Positions 32,945-44,070 of a stretch of DNA of 64,000 nt are shown here, piece after piece. The DNA comes from Aurelia coerulea (lineage: Eukaryota; Cnidaria; Scyphozoa; Semaeostomeae; Ulmaridae). The stretch's first letter is position 1. The number at the start of each line of letters is the position of its first letter. A model generated the notes under the pieces. It was not told the DNA's origin. It made no database searches and worked only from the letters and a program-made list of their open reading frames with translations. A program made the position numbers and the translations under genes. The DNA is taken from the NCBI GenBank assembly GCA_039566865.1, contig CM076958.1:7230501-7294500 (forward strand), read 5' to 3'.

Positions 32945-35539
32945 TCATGTTGATGCAAATGAGTTGGCATCTACATCAGAATCACAAAGCAACTGTGGTT
33001 TAATACCGGAAATACTCATGTAATAATCTAAGCTTTTGCAGAGATTGTCCAATGAATCATCAAACTCACTTGCATCTTCTTCTATACCTGATAAATCAAT
33101 TGAATTGGAAAAGTTAATTTCAGAGTCATCCTGAATTTCCATCCAATCCTCATCCAACTCAAAATTTCCTTCGTCTCTGTCTGTGTCATCAAGAAATGAT
33201 ATTTCCATTGCACTTTCGTGAAGTGGTTCTGCAATGTCCTCAAAAACTTCTTTTACCACTTTCAATATCTTTTGACTGTCTTCCTTTCTCCATATTTCAA
33301 CATGTCTATTTACGTCTTCAATTGTGAACAAAAATTCACAAGAACTGCATACTTGACTGACTTGGAAGTCCGTGAACAGAAATAAAACATTTGGGTACGA
33401 AACTGTTTTCAGATTGGAAACAATAGTATGCTGCAATGACTCCTTGTATTCCAACAATTTACTTTCTACCAATTCTCTCTCTTCATCTGTCACAGAACGC
33501 TTCTTAGCCATCTCAGCATTTCCACTGGTAACTGTACCAATCAAAAATTCAAATTCATGTCTACTACAATCATCTGATTGACACTGACATGCTTTAGCGC
33601 ATAAATCACAGCATTTACAGCCAACATTTTGAGAAACTGTTTCAAAATTGATCCCTCGAGACTTTGGAAAATTGGACAGAATAGAAGAACGCCTGCAACT
33701 ATTTGCAGAAATGAAATCTTTCATATCCTTTTCACTGTGTGAAAGGGTAAAGCCATTGTACAGCAAATATGCATGACTGACAGTCCCATCTCTGCCAGCC
33801 CTGCCACATTCCTGCAAATAATTCTCCACATTTTTCGATGGGCCAAAGTGAATACTTCTATGCACTCCTTTGCAGTCTATGCCCATGCCAAAGGCAATGG
33901 TACACAGGAGAATACGGATGTGGCCTTTCCCATCTCTCATTTGTTCTAAAATGAAGTCTTTTACTTGTTTTGGAGTTCCAGCATGAAACATCTCAACCAA
34001 TCTCCCTTTCACATCCTCTGACTTGTCTTTGTAAAGATTCTCTTCCAGCTCCAAAACAAACATTTTCCAAATTACAGCTGCTTGATTTCTTGTCTGACAA
34101 AAGATGAGAGTGCGAACTGTTTCAATACCTTTTGCTTTAATTTCTTGAACAAGGCTGCCAAATATCTCGGAGAGTGGGATGCCATTACCAACATATTTTA
34201 CAGTAAACCGCAAATTCTCTTTTACTGGTGATTTCTCTAGCACGAATGTTTCAGACATATCTATGCCCGAGACGTCAATGATCCTATGCTTTGTTGCCTT
34301 GGTTGCAGTTGCAGTGAAAACTGCCATTTGAACCACTTTTGGTAGCAAAGATCTGATTTCTCCAATCATACCAAACCATTTTCTGAATGCAGATTTGGAT
34401 GCTATGCTTTCACCCCTGAAAAGCAAAATTGATGAATTTACAATATGTTCTTTTGTCAACAATGCTAAGAAGGAAAGGGCAATTAACCCTATTGTCATGG
34501 GAAAATATTATCATATTCTTAATGCTAAAGGCCAGCAAGCCTTTGTTAACACAAAAACCAGATAAATGAAACAAAGAGTTTAATAAATTGCAGCTGTGAG
34601 GTAGCAATAACTGCCTGTTTATACTCTCATCATTTTTATAAGAAACCGCTCATAAGAAATGGTAGGCTCAATTTTCCGAAAGTTAAGAAACAACCCTACC
34701 TGAATTGAAAAAGCTAAAAAACTTTTATTTCTTATAAGAAACTTTTTTAATTTACAGTATTAATTTTCCTGTCACACTCAAAATGTTTTGACACTGTACA
34801 CAGATATACAGTAGCAACTGTTTGGACATTATTTTGAGTGCAATTTACGTCATTTACTCCCCCCCCCAGGGTTGGCTAGAACAAACATAGTTTGTAAGAA
34901 AACAATAGAAACAAACAATTCTTTGTAATCGAAACAGTAGCTTTGCCCCCCTAATAATTGGCTAAGTCTGTGTGCACCCCACTGTTTTTATTATGAATAA
35001 ACATAATAAAATTACCATTGTTTAATGCAGTGTGCTTCGTCAATTGCAATTCCAATACAGCAGTCAGCAAATCTGCTCCCACTCAGGATGTGTCGCCAAC
35101 GTGAGGATGATAAGACAGATTCTGGTGATGCATAAACAATGCTGTACATTCCATTTTCAATATCAGCAAGCACACTTTGATCTTGACCTTTAAAAATACC
35201 AGCAGCAGACAGTCCAGTTTGTGTGTTCACATACTTGATTTGGTCGTGCATTAGAGACAGCAATGGACTTATCACTAAAATGTTACTTGTTCCAATCAAG
35301 TTGTCAGCAAGAACGTCGGCTATTAGTGGAATCGATTGAAAAATGAGGGATTTTCCGTGGCCAGTCGGTGCACTGTAATAAATATGTTTTTTGAACCTGA
35401 AAAAGTTGTACAACGCTCTCTCCTGGTCACCCTTCAATTCATCTATGTTGAAGAAACAGCGAACCATCTTTAATGCTTCAATAAACTTCGATTCACTCCA
35501 GATGTATTCAAGATTATCATCACTCCTAGGAGTATTCAC
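32945..35539 (-). CDS. transposon-encoded RecQ-type helicase (664 aa, 2 exons)
   Basis: Exons 35016-35539 and 32945-34415 join in frame through a split Trp codon across a 600-bp intron (donor GTAATT, acceptor TTTTCAG), giving 664 codons plus stop. Motif I is APTGHGKS (57-64), motif II IDEAH (167-170), motif III TATAT (about 209-213), motif IV LIFCQTRNQ, motif V FGMGIDCKGVHRSIHFGPS, motif VI QECGRAGRDG (376-385). A cysteine cluster GCKCCDLCAKACQC (441-453) corresponds to the RecQ zinc-binding domain. No HRDC domain is seen. The C-terminal 100 residues are strongly acidic. All SF2 catalytic motifs are intact, so 3'-5' unwinding is plausible. Its role is probably to open transposon ends or repair gaps. 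Confidence 0.92.
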
Positions 35540-35648
35540 TCATAGGCCTATCACCGCTGCAACTCGTCGCCATCTTGAGAACGTGAACCACTGAACCACT
35601 GCACGCAATTCAGTATGTGCAACATGAAGTACTCTAATGACCGTTTCT

Positions 35649-35755
35649 CTAGAACAAGCAATAGCTCGCTGATGCGCAGACTCTACTGGGGGAGATTTCC
35701 GCTCTTTCCTCCACCTCTCCACCCCGCAGTGACAGTAGAGGCTGCACGCAGGCTA
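35649..35755 (-). repeat. right terminal inverted repeat, 107 bp
   Basis: Inverse of 26743-26849, ending GCTGCACGCAGGCTA at 35755. Confidence 0.93.
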
Positions 35756-36926
35756 CGTTGATTTGAATTTTCAGCTGTTTTTTCGTCATTTCGGATTGCC
35801 CAAACAGTAATGCCAGCGACACAATTTGGACACATGCTGACAGCCATTTCTGCAACAGAGCTGGACGCAAGGATAAAAAGAACAATTTCGCACTTTCCAC
35901 TTCTTGCTGAGACTTACAGATGATACCGAAAAGGACAATCGAACCAATCAGTTGTCAGAAGACAGGCAAGATGCCTCCGTGGTTGAAAATGCAGAATCTT
36001 TCCATCGTGCATAATATGGTCAAGAGGTAGAAACTGAGTTGTCACCGACATGTCATTTCCTCACGAATAGCATCTGAGAATGAAGCATGGTTTCAGAGCC
36101 GCACACATGAAAACATGCGAGACAAGAGCAGGATGTGACCTGATGCGACCGGCCACCAATGGTGCACTCTATATTATAGCATTAGCAAGGCAAGGAATAG
36201 AAGGTCGAGGGTGCAATACCCGTCCGTATTGCAAAGGTATTTAGAACTGTGTTCGGCAAGGTTTGGAAGGAACTTGACCGTATGTACAGACTGCTGCAGC
36301 AAATTGTTTATTTAGAAGGTTGCTAGTTGGGGCCACATCCTTTTTCTCATATCATACCGTCTAAACATGTTATTGTTGCTGTGTATTATAATTCTGCCAA
36401 CCTCTGCTCGGTGCAGCACCAACACAAAAGGTCTGTATCACAAAGTGTTCGAGATTCACCCAACAAAACAGTGGTTGGTATTTTCTCTCAGGGCTTGTAT
36501 ATTCCTATTCATATTATATTGGTAAAAAGTTGTACGAATAAACTGTATAAAGGAAGTTCGGATGCAAAAAAGACAAGATATTTAGCACACTGAGGCCTTT
36601 CTGACTTGTGTCTTCATCAGAGTGTGACTTACAAAACTAAAGTGATTATAAAGTTACGTTATGGGTATACATATACTGTGATTCAATTAACAGATGGATT
36701 AACAATTTCCTGAAAAAATGTTTTCTAAGTTTTGACTAATTAAGTGTTGCATGTTCCTATTCATATACATATTCATATTCATTCACATATTCATAGTCTG
36801 AGTCTGTTCCCCTGTTTTTCCAAAGTTTGAGTCACCTCCGCACACTCTGCACAGTGGACTACACATTCAAAAATTTGGAAGTTCTCTTACTCGCTAGTTG
36901 TTATGCAGCTTTAGAACGCTGAATAA
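35756..36926 (+). other. internal DIRS-like region, degraded
   Basis: Resumes the DIRS-like interior after the nested transposon. QFGHMLTAISATELDARIKR near 35820-35880 could be a trace of a gag-like ORF1, but this is weak. A stretch with repeated ATTCATAT motifs is at 36750-36800. No intact gene is present. Confidence 0.45.
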
Positions 36927-37469
36927 TTGGGCTTACGTGTGCTTTTAAAGTTTTCATTTATCTTGTGTTATCACAGAGTTGCAGTTTTTGCAGGACTAGG
37001 AGCATCCATAACCCCAGTCAATGTTGATTTATTAGAGCAGAATCTTTCTAATCACCCAGATAGGCCTTCTGTTACAAAACTTTGCACAGATCTGCAAGAA
37101 GGGGCCAAAATAGGTTACAATTGTCCCAGAACTGCTAGATTTTCGAGAAATTTGTTCATTGCTTCAGCCCCTCCTGGCAAATTTCAGGAGAACTTGGGTA
37201 GGGAAGTAAGCCTAGGTCGCTCCGCAGGGCCTTTTTCTGAACCACATTTTAAATATTTTCAAGTTTCTCCTATTGGCCTTGTTCTAAAGAAGCATTCAAA
37301 CAAGTACCGTACGATCGATCAAGCAATACAAGTAATACATCGACTAGGAGAAGGGGCAATTTTGGCCAAGACAGATATTGAATCTGCATTTCGCCTAATT
37401 TCTATCCACCCTGGTGACTGGGAGCTGTTCCCTGCACCGGTTTTTCATAGTTTTTACCCGACCTTCTAA
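36927..37469 (+). pseudogene. DIRS-type reverse transcriptase remnant
   Basis: The open frame reads LEQNLSNHPDRPSVTKLC, GYNCPRTARFSRNL, SLGRSAGPFSEP, FQVSPIGLVLKKHSNKYRTI, then jumps to DQAIQVIHRLGEG and AKTDIESAFRLISIHP. These are hallmark blocks of DIRS-group RTs. The part normally between KYRTI and DQAI is deleted in frame, and the catalytic YADD/DD region and everything after DWEL is missing. RNase H, methyltransferase and tyrosine recombinase regions are also absent. It is a dead internal-deletion copy dependent on partners for movement. Confidence 0.85.
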
Positions 37470-37625
37470 CATTTCTTGGGATACCGCCTGTTGGTTTGCT
37501 GTTATTTATACCTAAGAACACAAAAGCAAAAGATCTTGATACCATTCTCTAACTAATGTCAACATAATACAAAGAACAAAACAAACATTTTGTCTACTTT
37601 ACAAAAACAACAACAACAAAACCAG

Positions 37626-37652
37626 TTTTTTTTTTTTTTTTTTTTTTTTTTT
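37626..37652. repeat. poly-T run
   Basis: About 26 consecutive T between the RT remnant and repeat B1; probably slippage or a retrotransposed tail in reverse. Confidence 0.7.
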
Positions 37653-37695
37653 CGCCTTCTCGTTTGTGGGGAATTGCGTTGCAATTTGTGGCGGT

Positions 37696-38421
37696 GAAGT
37701 GCCTTTTATCCAGTTAAAAAACATAGAAAAAACTCACTTCAAAACACAAACTCGAAAATCTAAAAAATTACCAGTTCTTATTGCCTTTTCGTGGGGCCCA
37801 TCCCCACAAAACGTTTATAATCGGGGTCTACTACCCCGCAATTTCCAAGTCGGAGTCTGTTCCTCCGCAAGTTCCAAGTCGGAGTCTGTTCCTCCGCAAT
37901 TTCCACGTCGGAGTCTGTTCCTCCGCATTTTTCCAAGTCGGAGACTGTTCCTCCGCAGAATTTCGGTCCACCTAGGAATCCCTGCCGGTGTGCACGCTGG
38001 CAGGTTGCCTATGAGGTCTGCTCCCGATTAGGCCATCACGTTCGGTTAGTTGATTAAGTTAGTTAAGTTAGGAATCCCTAACGATGGAGTCTGCTCCTCC
38101 GGAGTTAGGTTTACTGGTCTGCTCTGCTTCTAGAGTTTACTATATATTTAGTAGTAGGCACTCCCTGCCATGAAGCGCTTCCAATACCCCACAAAAAACA
38201 ACACTAGAACTTATTTTACGTATGTTAAAAAAGAGACTTATAATGTATTAGGCAATGAAATTTATAATGTACGAACTTTAGTCTACATCTTTATCAATCG
38301 ATGAGTTTGCTTTAATCTAGTATATCGAATTGCTGTTATAATATGTTCCTGTTGCATCAATGAATTTTCCAGTGTTGCCTTTCATACCGACCGAAAGATC
38401 CATTTCAGGGGGGAACAATTA
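37696..38421 (+). repeat. split direct repeat B1 (DIRS-like)
   Basis: Nearly identical to 39149-39875 (726 versus 727 bp). It contains four local copies of a GTCGGAGTCTGTTCCTCCGC unit. It ends CAATTAA and is joined directly to A2. Confidence 0.92.
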
Positions 38422-38896
38422 ATGCTGCAGTAAAAGGGCACCTTTTACGTAGGTTAATTTTCAACTTGAAATGTTTAACAAAGTTCTTCCTTCCTCGGTC
38501 CCAGGTCCCACCTCAAGGTGGGCTGATGCACAAGAGCACTTACTTTGTGCTTCTTTTGCTGGAAATAAATTGACCTAATATCTGACGTGCAAAGCAGAGA
38601 TGCCCTTTGAACCATATTCTATACTCGATAATCCCGTTAGATGGTCCTTTTAGATTTCCTAATAGTCACTTATTTCTTACGTTTCCGCGCTTGCTTATCA
38701 ACTAAATGCATCTCAACCTTTCAAAGTCTACTCGCAACGGTACAAAGGAAGCCCCTCCTCACATCTGAGGTATTTCTGATAACATCATGTTGTACTTCTG
38801 CAATTTCGTGCTCCTACGCACACAAATCAGCCACCTAATAATATACAGCAAGCACGTGATTTCGTATGGTATTTAAACCAATAACCCCCTTTCTTA
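38422..38896 (+). repeat. split direct repeat A2 (DIRS-like)
   Basis: Copy of 26269-26742. The B1-A2 boundary CAATTAA/TGCTGCAG equals the right end joined to the left end of the element. Confidence 0.92.
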
Positions 38897-39148
38897 GGCA
38901 TCTTTTCGGTTTTTGCGCTATATCGAGCACACGAAATTTCATTTCCCAACCCACCCTCCCTTGGAAAGCCGGGGGTTAAGTCTTCGGATCTTCAGCGTTA
39001 TCCCGTTGTCAGTTTCCGCTCTTTGTCTTGTCTGCTGTATTTCTCTGTTGTTGTTGGTAGCGTTCTTATTGTATCAATGAAATTCAGAGCAGGTATTTTG
39101 TAACGCTACATGTTAGTACGAACTGAAACGCTTCATTCACTCGTGCAG
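38897..39148 (+). other. A2-B2 spacer of the DIRS-like element
   Basis: About 250 bp unique to this position. It may correspond to 5' internal sequence next to A1 that was lost or displaced at the other copy by the helicase transposon insertion. No coding content is recognised. Confidence 0.5.
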
Positions 39149-39875
39149 GAAGTGCCTTTTATCCAGTTAAAAAACATAGAAAAAACTCACTTCAAAACAC
39201 AAACTCGAAAATCTAAAAAATTACCAGTTCTTATTGCCTTTTCGTGGGGCCCATCCCCACAAAACTTTTATAATCGGGGTCTACTACCCCGCAATTTCCA
39301 AGTCGGAGTCTGTTCCTCCGCAAGTTCCAAGTCGGAGTCTGTTCCTCCGCAATTTCCACGTCGGAGTCTGTTCCTCCGCATTTTTCCAAGTCGGAGACTG
39401 TTCCTCCGCAGAATTTCGGTCCACCTAGGAATCCCTGCCGGTGTGCACGCTGGCAGGTTGCCTATGAGGTCTGCTCCCGATTAGGCCATCACGTTCGGTT
39501 AGTTGATTAAGTTAGTTAAGTTAGGAATCCCTAACGATGGAGTCTGCTCCTCCGGAGTTAGGTTTACTGGTCTGCTCTGCTTCTAGAGTTTACTATATAT
39601 TTAGTAGTAGGCACTCCCTGCCATGAAGCGCTTCCAATACCCCACAAAAAACAACACTAGAACTTATTTTACGTATGTTAAAAAAGAGACTTATAATGTA
39701 TTAGGCAATGAAATTTATAATGTACGAACTTTAGTCTACATCTTTATCAATCGATGAGTTTGCTTTAATCTAGTATATCGAATTGCTGTTATAATATGTT
39801 CCTGTTGCATCAATGAATTTTCCAGTGTTGCCTTTCATACCGACCGAAAGATCCATTTCAGGGGGGAACAATTAA
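39149..39875 (+). repeat. split direct repeat B2 (DIRS-like)
   Basis: Copy of 37696-38421. It ends CAATTAA at 39875, after which the host endonuclease frame resumes at GATCCAATT. Confidence 0.92.
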
Positions 39876-41388
39876 GATCCAATTAAACAAGAAAAAGTAC
39901 TTTTTTGTTGTAATTTATAGAAGTCCAAGTCAAAATCAGAATGAATTGGATCATTTCACGATTAATTTTGAGATGTTGCTGTCAAAACTGCATGCTGAGA
40001 ATCCTTTATGCGTTGTTATTACCGGTGACTTCAACTGCCGCTCGACCCAATGGTGGGAACATGATATTGAGAATAACGAAGGAAAGCTGTTTGAGCCGTT
40101 AACGTCTGATCTTGGTCTTCATCAGTTGATTTCAGAACCAACGCATAATTCTAACTGATCAGCCTAACCTCGTCATAGAATCTGGTGTCCATCCGTCTCT
40201 ACACGAGCAATGTCATCATCAAATTGTTTATGGACAATTATCTGTCTCGAACATAGCACGACCTCCTTATACCCGCAGGATTTGGTACTATGATAAGGCT
40301 GATTTTGCCGCCATTATGAAAAGTATAGAGATGTTTAATTGGCACGAGCATCTCTACAAAATTGAATGCCCCAATGAGCAGGTGAAATTGCTAAACGAAG
40401 TGCTGTTAAACATTTATTCAAATTTCATTCCAAATCAAACTAAAACTATTCAGCCTCGCCAATTGCCCTGGATAACACCAGCTGTCAAAAGATTTTTAAG
40501 GAAAAAGAATCATGCTTACAAAACCTTTGTTAGGAACGGTCAGCCAGAAGACAAGCTCGAAGGAATACTAAATATGGTAACTGAAGGTGCAAAAATGATT
40601 GATGGTGCAAAACAAAATTACCTCCGCAAGACAGGGCAAACCCTAGCAAATCCAGGGACATCTAGCAAAACCTACTGGTCTTTAATCAATACTGTTCTAA
40701 ATAAGGCAAAAATTCCTATAATACCACCCCTTTTAGAGAATGGGTTATTCATTACGGATTTTACTGAAAAGGCACAGGTATTTAATGACTATTTCATCCT
40801 CCAATGCACGACCATCGACACTGGCAGTGAGATTCCACAAGATATCCCAGGAATTTCAACCCTGATTGGGGATTTTGACATCTCAGAGGAAAAGATACTG
40901 AAAATCATAAGATCGCTTAATCCTAACAAAGCACATGGCTGGGATGGTATTTCTATAAGAATGATAAAACTAAGCGATGCTTCATTAATTGCTCCTCTTA
41001 AAATAATATTCACGAACTGTTTGAAACATGGTGTATTTCCTGAAAAATGGAAGTGTGCAAATGTAGTCCCGGTTCATAAGAAAAATGAAAAAAATTTAAA
41101 GAGAAACTACCGTCCTATTTCTCTCCTACCAATTTTTGGGAAGATGCTTGAAAAACTTGTGTACGATTCTTTATACACACATTTTGTTTCGTGTGATTTA
41201 CTTAACCCCAATCAGTCTGGCTTTCGTCCCGGTGACTCGACAGTCAACCAATTGATTTCCATAACGCATACAATTTTTGAGGCATTTGACTGTAATCCCC
41301 CACTCGATGTTCGTTCTGTGTACCTCGACATTTCGAAAGCATTTGACAGAGTATGGCACGATGGTCTTATTCATAAACTGAAACGATG
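39876..41388 (+). pseudogene. ORF2 middle: endonuclease C-terminus and RT fingers/palm
   Basis: Continues the ORF2 broken at 26268. FFVVIYRSPSQNQNE and CVVITGDFNCRSTQWW (endonuclease block with GDFN) extend to SEPTH. A small deletion near 40158 shifts frame. DQPNLVIESGVHPSLHEQCH, SLNPNKAHGWDGISIRMIK, VVPVHKKNEK and NYRPISLLPIFGKMLEKL follow, then NQSGFRPGDSTVNQL and SVYLDISKAFDRVWHDGL (first catalytic Asp). The frame is open for 368 codons from 40316. It stops at the CACAGTG-ended insertion and resumes at 44071. Confidence 0.9.
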
Positions 41389-44070
41389 CACAGTGATCCA
41401 GATTGTCAAAATTATGGAATAAATGCCAAAACACAAATAGTTGCAAATGCAACAACTTTCACACCTATCATAGAGAGGACACTTCGAGCTATTCAGAACA
41501 AAAATCCGTATAGAAATCGGACCAATGAGTGCAGAGAAATTGCACTTTGAAGTTGACAAAAATTGCCAGGCCATGTTTTTGTTTACATTTCCGGTGTATC
41601 ACTTTTGAAATGGGCCTAAACCAACAATTTCAAATTTTCATTTCTCCAGTTGTATTCATCCGATTTCAATAAACTTTTTTTTTAATTGACCCTCAATGTC
41701 TGCGCAATTATACAACGTATCAGTTCCATGAACTTACATCAATTTAATTGTTTATTTCGCACATATTTGTCAAGGGGTATATTTAGCAGTAGAACTACAC
41801 GAGACCCCTACATTTCTTCTTTCCTAGTGCAAACAAAAATAGTGAGGAAAAAAGAGTCTTAAAAACTCATTTCGCGCTAAACTTCAGGTATTGATGAAGG
41901 TTTCTGCCAAAGGGTTCGTTCAGGTTCGTACAGGTAAAAATTTTATAGCTGATATAAAAAATCGAGTCATTTAGGCCTATGTATGCTATTTTCTGTGATT
42001 TTCCGCGATTAGAATGTATGTTTTCTTTTTGGGTGGTTCCATTGCATAGTTTTCGTTTTAATTGCACAGCTGTAATAGCGAGGATTTAAATTCTAAATAA
42101 AAAGAGGAATTATGTCATTACCTAACAAGCATATTAGCAATGAAGTGGATCAAACGTAGTCTAGCCGACAAGCATTTTCTGTCTATGACTTGGGGACACT
42201 AGGCCTTAGTCCAAACTCCACCGTTCGATCAATTAACTATAGTTCATTTTTTCATATTTGGAAAAAGATCTTCTTCTTGGTTTGATACAAAGAAAGTCTC
42301 AGTCTCTCATGCCTGAATTTGTTGCTTCAATGGATCGTGTCTAGCATGGGCAATATCTGGTGCAAATTTGATGAACATCCGGACAAAGGGGCTATGATTT
42401 ACTGACAACAAATTTTTTCACAGTCTGCAACCAAAAGTTCCTATAAATTTTCAGATGTACTTGTTCCACAAAAACTCTAATTGGATTAGAAACCAAGAGG
42501 TCTTCTTTGAAGTGACAGTTTTAGTCTTCTAAATTGCAGATAACTTTTAGAACATAGTTTCAGTCTGTGCGATTCTGTAATCTGTTTCAACCTTAACCAA
42601 AAATAAATGTAAAGTTCCTTTGGATTTTTTACATTCAGCATTAGGTATTGAATAAAGAAAGATAAAGTGATAAATACACAGCCTATGGAGTAACTATAAG
42701 TTCATAAAATTCATGATAACTGTATAGTTTTTATCACTGCCCACGACATGTAATGAACCAAAAAGCTCAGGCTCGTGAGACCTTTTATTTGAAGTCTAAG
42801 ATAAAGTTGGTTTCTCAAGACTTATACAACAGAAGTGCACTTTATAGTCTAAAAGTCCAGGCGAGGGGGTTCTCAAATTTCTGGTCATATAGGCATTTAG
42901 GGGAGTTTTTTTCAGAAATTATGGAAACGGGCTATACTTTCATAATCTTGTTGTGAATTTTCTGGTACTGGGGCTTATCATTTACGAAAAATTCGGACAA
43001 TGTTAGGTAATTTAAAGTCCTGCTAATGCTTTGTTTACGTGAAACAAAAATATTGCAGTGGTTTTGCAGCGAACCAATTTTTTTGTGGAAACGTAACTCG
43101 TATTCAGAGATTAGGTATCAAAATCTTCCCTAAATTCTGGGATTAGCTCATGACAGAAATCCTTTTGCCGCACACCACACCTTACTATAACCTATTAGTG
43201 CAGTTTCCATGATCAAAAGATGGACCTCAAGCCAAAGCTTTGTATCTTAACAGTCATAAACATAAGATGCTTGTTGCTGTGATTTTAGTGTAAACCATGT
43301 TAAAGCCGTGTACGATTCAAGTCATTTAAATGTTAATGTGATTGTTAGGTAATGAAAAAATGCCTCTTTTTATTTAGAATTTAAACCCTCGCTATTAAAG
43401 CTGTGCAATTACAACGAAAACTATGCATTGGAACCACCCAGAAAAAAAATATACATCCTATCATTGAAAATGACAGAAAATAGCATACTTAGGCCTAAAT
43501 GACTCGATTTTTATATCAGCTATAAAATGTTTACCTGTACGAACCTGAACGAACCCTTTGGCAGAAACCTTCATCGATACCTGAAGTCTAGTGCGAAATG
43601 AGTTTTTAAGACTCTTTTTTCCTCACTTTTTTTGTTTACACTAGGAAAGAAGAAATGTAGGGGTCTCGTGTAGTTCTACTGCTAAATATACCCCTTGACA
43701 AATATGTGCGAAATAAACAATTAAATTGATGTAAGTTCATGGAACTGATACGTTGTATAATTGCGCAGACATTGAGGGTCAATTAAAAAAAAAGTTTATT
43801 GAAATCGGATGAATACAACTGGAGAAATGAAAATTTGAAATTGTTGGTTTAGGCCCATTTCAAAAGTGATACACCGGAAATGTAAACAAAAACATGGCCT
43901 GGCAATTTTTGTCAACTTCAAAGTGCAATTTCTCTGCACTCGTTGGTCCAATTTCTATACGGATTTTTGTTCTGAATAGCTCAAAGTGTCCTCTCTATGG
44001 TAGATTTGAAAATTTTTGCATTTGCAACTATTTGTGTTTTGGCATTTATTCCATGCTCTAGATCACTGTG
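41389..44070. mobile_element. Transib-like non-autonomous element with RSS-heptamer ends
   Basis: Both ends begin CACAGTGATC (41389, and inverted at 44070), flanked by the 5-bp duplication CGATG (41384-41388 and 44071-44075). Inverted arms run about 700 bp (41389 to about 42130 and about 43345 to 44070) with a few indels. The centre is non-coding. Removal plus one CGATG restores the ORF2 frame HKLKRCGVSGQLL. Transib and RAG-type elements make 5-bp duplications and start CACWRTG, and CACAGTG is the consensus V(D)J heptamer. At the right end a sequence AAAACACAA lies 23 bp after the heptamer. Classification is inferred from ends and duplication only. Confidence 0.75.

Larger units (their letters stand above)
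26743..35755. mobile_element. 9.0-kb DNA transposon with transposase and RecQ helicase (AcademH-like)
   Basis: Terminal inverted repeats of 107 bp (26743-26849 and 35649-35755) start TAGCCTGCGTGCAGCC and differ at one position. Inside are two convergent spliced genes, a DUF6589-type transposase on the plus strand and a RecQ-type SF2 helicase on the minus strand, both open throughout. From memory of the literature, this pairing and the long inverted ends match the helicase-bearing lineage of the Academ superfamily. No target duplication can be seen: the left flank ends CTTTCTT and the right flank starts CGTTGATT. Near-identical ends and two undamaged genes argue for a recent insertion, the youngest autonomous layer of the nest. 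Confidence 0.88.
26269..39875 (+). mobile_element. DIRS/Ngaro-like element with split direct repeats
   Basis: This 13.6-kb insertion has the order A1 (26269-26742), internal region, B1 (37696-38421), A2 (38422-38896), short spacer, B2 (39149-39875). B1 joins A2 directly, and that junction equals the element's right end joined to its left end, as expected of a circular intermediate. This is the split-direct-repeat plan of DIRS-group retrotransposons. A DIRS-type RT remnant (36927-37469) supports it. The host endonuclease frame continues across the insertion (VVCE then IQLNKKKYFF) with no duplication, as expected for tyrosine-recombinase integration. About 9.0 kb of it is a nested DNA transposon. 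No recombinase ORF survives. Confidence 0.85.

Noticed and set aside
32745..33023. 92-aa plus-strand frame over the helicase 3' end
   Set aside because: Shadow of the hairpin and of the antisense helicase exon.
26743..35755. Host RecQ gene next to an unrelated transposase
   Set aside because: Both genes lie between the same 107-bp inverted ends within a nested stack of transposons, so they belong to one mobile element.
37666..39484. Duplicate 121-124-aa open frames with VGVCSSA-type repeats
   Set aside because: They are copied with the B1/B2 repeats of the DIRS-like element and driven by a short internal repeat; no protein motif.
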